Source: HXMU1420-2 sp040830545 (GTDB lineage Bacteria; Pseudomonadota; Alphaproteobacteria; Rhodobacterales; Rhodobacteraceae). Taken from it: a stretch of 13,719 nt of DNA. Below, piece by piece: positions 7,023 to 12,481 of this stretch. Below the pieces are notes generated by a model that did no database searches, was not told the DNA's origin, and saw nothing but the letters and a program-made list of their open reading frames with translations. The stretch is taken from positions 1 through 13,719 of the forward strand of contig JBFOMB010000103.1 of NCBI GenBank assembly GCA_040830545.1, written 5' to 3'. The translations under genes and the position numbers were made by a program. Numbering within the stretch: position 1 is the stretch's first letter; each line of letters starts with the position of its first letter.

Positions 7023-7042
7023 AGGGGCCGGAAACGGCCCCT
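7023..7042 (+). other. GAAA-capped stem-loop after the binding-protein gene
   Basis: A perfect 8-bp stem, AGGGGCCG (7023-7030) and CGGCCCCT (7035-7042), closes a GAAA tetraloop of the very stable GNRA type. It lies 22 bases after the binding-protein stop and 19 bases before the next ATG. No T-run follows, so it is not a good terminator. It fits the known intra-operon arrangement in which a stable hairpin blocks 3'-exonucleases and keeps the upstream binding-protein mRNA more abundant than the permease mRNA. Confidence 0.75.
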
Positions 7043-7061
7043 TCGCCTGCCGGAACGGGAC

Positions 7062-7760
7062 ATGCTGACGGTCAATTCACTCAAGGTCTATCACGGCCCG
7101 GTCGAGGCGGTGCACGGCATCACTTTCGCCGTGGACGAAGGCCGCTGCGTTTCGCTGCTGGGCCCCAATGGCGCGGGCAAGACTTCAACGATTTCCGCCG
7201 TTTCTGGCGTTGCGAAATCCACGGGCGACATCACCTTTGCCGGGCGGGCCATTACGTCCCTTTCGGTTGAGGCACGCGTACGGCAAGGCATTTCCGTGTC
7301 CCCCGAAGGACGACGCGTGTTCGCCAACCTCTCGGTCGAGGAAAACCTAAGGCTTGGTGGTGCGGTCCAACCGAAAGGCGTGGCAGAGCGGATTGCGGAG
7401 TGGTTCGATACTTTCCCGATCCTTGGTGAACGCCGTGACCAACAGGCTGGAACCCTTTCGGGCGGGGAGCAACAGATGCTGGCGATTGCGCGTGCCTTGA
7501 TGGCCAAACCGCGCATCCTGCTGCTGGATGAACCGAGCCTGGGCCTGGCCCCCAAGATCGTCGCGCAGATTTTCGAGATGATCGGGCGGTTGCGGCAGGA
7601 CGGCATGACCATCCTGCTGGTCGAACAGAACGCCACACAGGCGCTACGCCTTTCGGACTATGCCTATCTGCTGAACAACGGGCAGATCGTGGCCGAAGGC
7701 ACGCCCGAAACACTTGGCAAAAACGACGCCCTGATGGCGGAACTGACGGGGTTGTCCTGA
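7062..7760 (+). CDS. Liv-type ABC transporter ATP-binding protein (LivF-like)
   Basis: This is the second ATPase of the importer, 232 residues, the usual LivF length. It has Walker A GPNGAGKT (34-41), the LivF hallmark PEGRRVFANLSVEENL (81-96), a canonical signature LSGGEQQ (132-138), Walker B RILLLDEP (151-158) followed by SLGLAPKI, and ILLVEQN (184-190) ahead of the switch region, where the usual H-loop histidine position is occupied by a polar residue as in LivF generally. The start has GGAACGGG a few bases upstream. It pairs with the LivG-like ATPase; having one of each supports a heterodimeric motor. The permease gene begins one base after its stop. Confidence 0.94.
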   Translation: MLTVNSLKVYHGPVEAVHGITFAVDEGRCVSLLGPNGAGKTSTISAVSGVAKSTGDITFAGRAITSLSVEARVRQGISVSPEGRRVFANLSVEENLRLGGAVQPKGVAERIAEWFDTFPILGERRDQQAGTLSGGEQQMLAIARALMAKPRILLLDEPSLGLAPKIVAQIFEMIGRLRQDGMTILLVEQNATQALRLSDYAYLLNNGQIVAEGTPETLGKNDALMAELTGLS

Positions 7761-7761
7761 C

Positions 7762-8658
7762 ATGGAGTATCTGGCGCAACAGGTCATGAACGCGCTGGCC
7801 TTTGGTGCGGAATACGCGCTGCTGGCACTGGGGCTGGCCATCGTGTTTTCGATCATGGGCCTTGTGAACTTCGCGCACGGAGAGATCATCGCCGTAGGCG
7901 GTTACACCATGGTCGCCATGGCGGCGATTGGGCTGGGCAATCCGCTGATCGTCATTTTTGCAGCCATTCTGGCGGCGGCGGTCGCGTCGGTCACGTTGGA
8001 ACGGGTCGCCTTTCGCCCGGTGCGCTATGCCGACCCCACAACCGGATTGCTGACTGCGTTTGGCGTGTCCATTGTCCTGCAAAACCTGTTCCTGCTGATC
8101 GTTTCGCCGCGCCCTATCGCGGTCACGTCGCTCTATTTTCTGGAATGGCCCATCGCGCTTGGCGGGGTCAGTATTTCGTCGCTCCAATTGTTCGAGGCGC
8201 TCACAACAATCGTCGTGATCATCGCCATGATGCTGTTCCTGCGCCGCACGGTCCTTGGACTTGCCATGCGCGCGGCCTCACTCGATTTTGAAATGGTGCG
8301 CCTGTCCGGGGTTCGTGCCAACCGGGTCTTTGCCACCGCTTTCCTGATCTCGGGCCTGCTGGCCGGGATCGCCTGCGTGTTCATCATGGCCCGGCGCGGA
8401 TCGGTGGACCCGCATCTGGGCTTTGACCCGGTGCTGAAGGCCTTTGTCGCCTGCGTTGTCGGTGGCTTTGGCAGTCTACCCGGCGCGGTGCTGGGCGGCT
8501 TCCTGCTGGGCGCGGTCGAGGTCGCCATGCTGGTCCTGTTGCCGCAATCGCTGGGCGGCATGACCGACGCGTTTGTCTTTGGCGTCATTGCGCTGGTCCT
8601 GATCTGGCGGCCCGACGGCATCCTCGCGGAACGAACCGAGAAGGGGGACAAGCATTGA
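7762..8658 (+). CDS. Liv-type ABC transporter permease (LivH-like)
   Basis: This is an inner-membrane subunit of 298 residues. Hydrophobic segments run through about 11-35, 43-58, 60-78, 95-115, 143-160, 188-210, 226-260 and 268-283, consistent with a multi-pass permease. GLVNFAHGEIIAVGGY (33-48) is the conserved LivH motif, and GGFGSLPGAVLGG (234-246) is the conserved C-terminal loop. The cytoplasmic loop LAMRAASLDFEMVRLSGV (167-184) is the expected ATPase-docking region. Its ATG follows the LivF stop by one base with no strong ribosome site of its own, suggesting re-initiation after LivF. Confidence 0.94.
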   Translation: MEYLAQQVMNALAFGAEYALLALGLAIVFSIMGLVNFAHGEIIAVGGYTMVAMAAIGLGNPLIVIFAAILAAAVASVTLERVAFRPVRYADPTTGLLTAFGVSIVLQNLFLLIVSPRPIAVTSLYFLEWPIALGGVSISSLQLFEALTTIVVIIAMMLFLRRTVLGLAMRAASLDFEMVRLSGVRANRVFATAFLISGLLAGIACVFIMARRGSVDPHLGFDPVLKAFVACVVGGFGSLPGAVLGGFLLGAVEVAMLVLLPQSLGGMTDAFVFGVIALVLIWRPDGILAERTEKGDKH

Positions 8659-9677
8659 CCCTCTCCCGCTCGCAACAACGTGGCCTCATTGGCGCGGGCC
8701 TGCTCGCCGCCATCCTGATCGCGATTGCCGTCGCCGCCAGCTACCTCGGCTCCAACTACCAACTTCGCATCGTTTACGGGGCTTATGTGAACCTGATGGT
8801 GGTTCTGGCGTTGCAAGTGTTCATGGGCAACGCGCGTGTCACCAACCTCAGCCACTCGGCCTTTATGGGGATCGGGGCCTATGCGGCTGCTATCTGCGTG
8901 ACACCTGTGGCGATGAAATCCATATCACTGCCCGACGCGCCATGGGGGCTCAACGCTTTTGCGCTGGACCCGATCACCTCTGCCGTGATTGCAATTGCCA
9001 TCACCGGTGTGATCGCGTTCTTCGTTGGGCTGGTCATCGTGCGCCTGTCCGGGATCAGCGCCACCATCGTGTCACTCGCGGTGCTGGTGATCGTACATTC
9101 GCTGTTCCTCTACCGCACGGACATTTTCAAAGGGAACCAGGCGTTCTTCGGCATCCCGCAGCTGTTCACACTGACCTCAGCCGTGATCCTGGCCGTGGTG
9201 ATGATCTTCGTCGCGCGCAGCTTTCGCGAAAGCCGCTGGGGCATCGCCCTGCGCGCCTCTGCCGATGACGAGGTCGGCGCGGTAGCCATGGGCGTGAACA
9301 TCCACCGGCTGCGGCTGATCGCGTGGGTCCTGTCTGCCGTCCTGCTGGCCGCCGCCGGGATCGCCTATGCCTATTACCTCGGCACGATCAGCGCGCGGCC
9401 CTTCTACTTCAACCACGTGTTCCTTACGCTTGCCATGCTGATCCTTGGCGGTATGCGCACCGTGACCGGCGCGGTGCTGGGCACTTTCCTGATCTCCTTC
9501 GGGCTGGAATGGGTGCGCTGGCTGGAAACCGGCCCCAAGGTGCTGGGCCTCGACCTGCCCGAAGCGCTGGGGCTTTCTGGTGTGGCATTGGGCGGCGTGA
9601 TCGTCCTGACTATGGCCCTGCGTCCCGGCGGCATCATGGGCGACCGGGAAATCGAAGACCTGATCCTGCGAAAATAG
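8655..9677 (+). CDS. Liv-type ABC transporter permease (LivM-like), TTG start
   Basis: This is the partner permease, 340 residues, with about eight to ten hydrophobic segments (for example 11-30, 41-57, 70-84, 110-130, 136-152, 171-187, 220-242, 256-282 and near the C-terminus). RVTNLSHSAFMGIGAYAAA (61-79) is the LivM counterpart of the LivH motif, and ALRASADDEVGAVAMGVNIH (198-217) is the docking loop. The start is a TTG at 8655 that overlaps the LivH stop as TTGA; AAGGGGG lies seven bases upstream. The first in-frame ATG is deep in a membrane segment (residue 48), so TTG is the credible start. Rare-codon initiation plus overlap would tie LivM output to LivH. Together with the other four transporter genes the importer is complete. 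Confidence 0.93.
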   Translation: MTLSRSQQRGLIGAGLLAAILIAIAVAASYLGSNYQLRIVYGAYVNLMVVLALQVFMGNARVTNLSHSAFMGIGAYAAAICVTPVAMKSISLPDAPWGLNAFALDPITSAVIAIAITGVIAFFVGLVIVRLSGISATIVSLAVLVIVHSLFLYRTDIFKGNQAFFGIPQLFTLTSAVILAVVMIFVARSFRESRWGIALRASADDEVGAVAMGVNIHRLRLIAWVLSAVLLAAAGIAYAYYLGTISARPFYFNHVFLTLAMLILGGMRTVTGAVLGTFLISFGLEWVRWLETGPKVLGLDLPEALGLSGVALGGVIVLTMALRPGGIMGDREIEDLILRK

Positions 9678-9686
9678 GAGGCACAG

Positions 9687-10625
9687 ATGGCCTGCAATCA
9701 CACGATCCACAAACACGCACATCACTTTGGCTGGGACAAATCCATCGACCCGATCCTGAGCGTGGCACCGGGGCAAACGGTTGAGATTGAAACCATCGAC
9801 AGTTCCGGCGGCCAGTTGGGGCCCGATTCGACACTGGACGATCTGGGAAATCTCTCCTTTGACCACGTGAACCCGGTGACAGGCCCGATTTACGTTGAAG
9901 GGGCAGAACCAGGGGATGCGGTGGCGATCACCTTCCTCGACTTCAAACCCTCGGGCTGGGGCTGGACCGCAAACATCCCCGGCTTTGGCCTGCTGGCGGA
10001 CCAGTTTACCGACCCGGCACTGCATGTATGGAAATATGACCCCGTTTCCATGGAACCCGCCCTCTATGGCCCCGGCGGCAAGGTTCCGTTGAAACCCTTC
10101 GCGGGCACCGTTGGCCTCGCCCTCGCAGAACCCGGGGTTCATTCCGTGGTCCCCCCCCGCCGCGTCGGCGGCAATCTGGACATCCGCGACAATGCGGTCG
10201 GCACCACGCTCTATTTGCCGGTCGAGGTCGCTGGCGGGCTCCTGTCGCTCGGCGACACGCACGCCGCACAGGGTGACGGTGAAATCTGCGGCACAGCCAT
10301 TGAAAGCCCGATGGATGTCGCGATCCGTGTCGATCTGGTGAAGGAAGCCAACTATGCCTTCCCACGGTTCGAAACTGACGGGCCTGTGTCCCGTCATTTT
10401 GACACCCACGGCTATCAGGTCACAACCGGCATTGGCGAGGACCTGATCCAGGCAGCGCGGGACGCGGTCTCGGCCATGGTTGACTGGGTCGCAGCCACCA
10501 CCGGCATGTCCGCAACGGATGCCTACATGCTGTGTTCGGTTTGCGGGGACCTGAGGATCAGCGAAATCGTCGACATGCCGAACTGGACCGTTTCCTTCTA
10601 CTTCCCCAAGGTCGTTTTGGGATAG
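9687..10625 (+). CDS. Acetamidase/formamidase family protein
   Basis: This 312-residue FmdA/AmdA-family enzyme hydrolyses formamide or other short aliphatic amides to the acid plus ammonia in the cytoplasm. Family marks are GWDKSIDPILSVAPGQTVEIET (15-36), the NPVTGPIYVEGAEPGD region (62-77), PPRRVGGNLDIRD (156-168), GDTHAAQGDGEICGTAIE (189-206) and a C-terminal YMLCSVCGDLRISEIVD (280-296). Length is typical of the shorter, acetamidase-like branch; long formamidases exceed 400 residues. AGGAGG overlaps the livM stop and lies five bases before the ATG, the best ribosome site of the operon, so this last enzyme may be made in high amount. A terminator follows. The link of this family to a Liv-like amide/urea transporter is established in Methylophilus fmd genes. 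The exact amide is unknown. Confidence 0.9.
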   Translation: MACNHTIHKHAHHFGWDKSIDPILSVAPGQTVEIETIDSSGGQLGPDSTLDDLGNLSFDHVNPVTGPIYVEGAEPGDAVAITFLDFKPSGWGWTANIPGFGLLADQFTDPALHVWKYDPVSMEPALYGPGGKVPLKPFAGTVGLALAEPGVHSVVPPRRVGGNLDIRDNAVGTTLYLPVEVAGGLLSLGDTHAAQGDGEICGTAIESPMDVAIRVDLVKEANYAFPRFETDGPVSRHFDTHGYQVTTGIGEDLIQAARDAVSAMVDWVAATTGMSATDAYMLCSVCGDLRISEIVDMPNWTVSFYFPKVVLG

Positions 10626-10636
10626 CGACCTTACTT

Positions 10637-10670
10637 GCCAGCCGGTCCAAACAGATCGGCTGGCCCTTTT
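10637..10670 (+). terminator. Rho-independent terminator of the amide operon
   Basis: GCCAGCCG (10637-10644) pairs perfectly with CGGCTGGC (10657-10664). Inside it GTC/GAT can add three more pairs (one G-U) around a CAAACA loop. CCTTTTCC follows. It lies 11 bases after the amidase stop and cleanly ends the operon, separating it from the ChaC-like gene. Confidence 0.85.
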
Positions 10671-10730
10671 CCTCGCAACACACGCCCATCCGAGGAGAAA
10701 ATCCGCAGGATTTTGGACGAGACATCCAGC

Positions 10731-10747
10731 ATGCGCGGCACGCGCAT
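10731..10747. repeat. Short perfect inverted repeat upstream of the ChaC-like gene
   Basis: ATGCGCG (10731-10737) and CGCGCAT (10741-10747) flank GCA. It lies about 55 bases before the preferred ChaC start in the 177-bp gap. It could be a protein-binding site or a tight hairpin. In GC-rich DNA a 7-bp dyad may be chance. I see no convincing -35/-10 pair in this gap. Confidence 0.3.
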
Positions 10748-10802
10748 TCATTCTGGCAAAACGGCTCTGGCATATGGGTCGCATTCGGGGCAATGTCCGC
10801 CC

Positions 10803-11558
10803 ATGCCATTTCCCGACCACGTTTTCCGCCACACGCCCGTGCTCATCGGGCGGGTCACCCCACCCGACCAATCCGAAATGAGGTTCGGGCAGGAGCGATT
10901 TGACGAGCTTGAGATACAGGCCGCCGAAGAAGGCTGGCCGCCCGGCTGGCGCATGGATCACGACGCGCGCGAGGCGAACCGACAGACCGTTCTATCGGGA
11001 AGACTGGACAGCGACCTCTGGGTCTTTGCCTATGGCTCACTGATCTGGGATCCCGCTGTTCAGGTCGCCGAATACCGTTACGCCGCCCTGCCCGGCTGGC
11101 ATCGCAGTTTCTGCATGCGGCTCGAAGGCGGGCGCGGCACGCCAGATCGCCCAGGCCTCATGGCCGCACTGGACGAAGGCGGCCATTGCGACGGGCTGGT
11201 CTTCCGCATCCCGGCCGCGCTGGTCGACGAAGAAACTCGTTACATGTGGCGGCGCGAGATGTTTTCGGGTTCTTACCACCCCTGTTTCTTCCCCGTGCAA
11301 ACCCCGCAGGGCCGGGTTGAGGCTTTGACCTTCGTCATGGATCACTCGAACTATCGCTACGTGCCAGACCTTAGCGAAGACGAAGTCGCGCAGATGATCG
11401 CCCATGCCGAGGGCAATTTGGGACCAAATTTCGATTATCTGGACAATCTGGTGAGTCATCTGGACGAGCTGGGCCTCAGCGATCCGGACATTTATCGCCT
11501 TCATGCGCGCTCCAAGGCCGTGCGGGACGCCCTAACACAGCCGATTGATGCCGGTTGA
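10803..11558 (+). CDS. Gamma-glutamylcyclotransferase, ChaC-like
   Basis: ChaC-type enzymes cut a gamma-glutamyl bond, classically in glutathione, to give 5-oxoproline and the remaining peptide. The 251-residue product has the family opening DLWVFAYGSLIWDP (71-84), whose YGSL binds the substrate gamma-glutamyl group, RGTPDRPGLMAALDEGG (111-127), DGLVFRI (130-136) and DEETRYMWRREM (142-153), where Glu152 is the probable catalytic acid/base. The frame is open back to 10635, but that would translate the terminator. The ATG at 10803 gives an N-terminal extension like that of Rhodobacterales relatives as I recall them. It lacks a good ribosome site, so the start is uncertain; an ATG at 10878 is another option. 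It is outside the amide operon because of the terminator, and the beta-lactamase gene follows after only 4 bp. Glutathione turnover is the default role. Confidence 0.85.
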   Translation: MPFPDHVFRHTPVLIGRVTPPDQSEMRFGQERFDELEIQAAEEGWPPGWRMDHDAREANRQTVLSGRLDSDLWVFAYGSLIWDPAVQVAEYRYAALPGWHRSFCMRLEGGRGTPDRPGLMAALDEGGHCDGLVFRIPAALVDEETRYMWRREMFSGSYHPCFFPVQTPQGRVEALTFVMDHSNYRYVPDLSEDEVAQMIAHAEGNLGPNFDYLDNLVSHLDELGLSDPDIYRLHARSKAVRDALTQPIDAG

Positions 11559-11562
11559 TTTC

Positions 11563-12378
11563 ATGATGTGGGCGCGACGCGCAGCCGTGGCGGTGGCCAC
11601 AATTCTGACTTTCGGCACGGCGCACGCCACCGAGCCGCAAACGTGTTCGCTGCTGATCGACGCAAACACCGGAGCAACGATCTACGAAGCCGGCGTATCT
11701 TGCGACACCCGGTTCCCGCCCGCCTCAACCTTCAAGCTTCCACTGGCACTGATGGGGTTTGAAAACGGGCTGCTGACCTCCGCCGACTCACCCGCACTAC
11801 CCTACGACCCTGCCATCGACGCCCCGCTGGAAGTCTGGCGGCACACAACGACCCCGCGCCGCTGGCTGCGCTATTCTGTGATCTGGTATTCATGGTGGCT
11901 GACCGGCGAAACAGGCGCAGAGGCGTTTCAGGCCTTCGTCGACAAGATCGACTATGGCAACCGCGACCTGAGCGGTGCTCCGGGCAAGAACAACGGGCTG
12001 ACCCACGCATGGCTGGGCACGTCCCTCAAAATCTCACCGAAAGAGCAAGCCGAATTTCTGCACCGCGTCCACGCGCGTTCGTTTGACCTGACCGACGACA
12101 CCTACGACCTGCTGGACCAAACGATTTCCCGGTTCACCGTCGCCGGTTGGCCCGACTCTGTTGCCGGAAAAACAGGAACGACATGGGCCACGGACGACGC
12201 GGGTCATCGCACCCGCACACAATTCGGCTGGTTCATCGGCTGGGGTGAACATCAAGGCCGCAATCTGATCTTTGTCCGCCTGCAAGTCGAAAATGACCCA
12301 CCTAAAGGCCACGCAGGTGGCCGCGCCCGCGACTATGTGCTGAAGTATCTGCCCGACTGGCTTTCCCACGTCCCATGA
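11563..12378 (+). CDS. Class D (OXA-type) beta-lactamase
   Basis: This is a serine hydrolase that opens the beta-lactam ring in the periplasm; the class uses a carboxylated lysine. Numbering from the ATG at 11563 (271 residues), a signal peptide MMWARRAAVAVATILTFGTA with likely cleavage near residue 22 (AHA before TEP) is followed by the nucleophile motif STFK (Ser55-Lys58), SVI (105-107, the SxV position), YGN (131-133), Trp150 in LTHAWLGTSLKIS (the residue that stabilises the carboxylated lysine) and KTG (203-205). All class-defining motifs are intact, so activity is plausible. Length fits the class (about 250-290). Starts at 11548 (overlapping the ChaC stop) and 11566 are also possible; no clear ribosome site decides. 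There is no integron or insertion sequence nearby and base usage matches the neighbours, so it looks like a resident chromosomal gene. The resistance spectrum cannot be read from this. Confidence 0.92.
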   Translation: MMWARRAAVAVATILTFGTAHATEPQTCSLLIDANTGATIYEAGVSCDTRFPPASTFKLPLALMGFENGLLTSADSPALPYDPAIDAPLEVWRHTTTPRRWLRYSVIWYSWWLTGETGAEAFQAFVDKIDYGNRDLSGAPGKNNGLTHAWLGTSLKISPKEQAEFLHRVHARSFDLTDDTYDLLDQTISRFTVAGWPDSVAGKTGTTWATDDAGHRTRTQFGWFIGWGEHQGRNLIFVRLQVENDPPKGHAGGRARDYVLKYLPDWLSHVP

Positions 12379-12385
12379 CACACTC

Positions 12386-12403
12386 CTGACACCACCCTGT
12401 CAG
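12386..12403 (+). other. Weak stem-loop after the beta-lactamase gene
   Basis: CTGACA (12386-12391) and TGTCAG (12398-12403) form a perfect 6-bp stem around CCACCC, 7 bases after the stop codon. No T-run follows, so termination there would be weak or Rho-assisted. It may only protect the 3' end. Confidence 0.35.
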
Positions 12404-12431
12404 CATGCCCCCTTGATCCCGCGCCGTTCAG

Positions 12432-12446
12432 GAACAAATGTGAAAC
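12432..12446 (+). promoter_or_regulatory. Possible degenerate LexA (SOS) box upstream of uvrB
   Basis: GAAC at 12432-12435, seven bases, then AAAC at 12443-12446 matches seven of eight bases of the alphaproteobacterial LexA site (GTTC-N7-GTTC, here read on the other strand). It lies 35 bases before the uvrB ATG, a sensible operator position for a gene that is SOS-controlled in many bacteria. One mismatch in an eight-base consensus is weak evidence by itself. Confidence 0.35.
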
Positions 12447-12481
12447 GGTGCCCGCCAGACCCCAATCTCCTGAGTCGTCTC

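Noticed and set aside
7252..8187. A 311-codon open frame on the minus strand
   Set aside because: It is antisense to the LivF-like and LivH-like genes, both of which have full family motifs. Its Arg/Gln-rich product matches nothing I recognise.
10635..10802. N-terminal extension of the ChaC-like protein to 10635
   Set aside because: It would translate the operon terminator and the inverted repeat, and the added residues look non-conserved; the ATG at 10803 is preferred.
9177..10961. A 594-codon open frame on the minus strand
   Set aside because: It lies antisense to the LivM-like and acetamidase genes and across the terminator, has low-complexity, His/Gly/Arg/Asp-rich composition with no recognisable motif, and reflects the absence of stops in GC-rich third-position-biased DNA.
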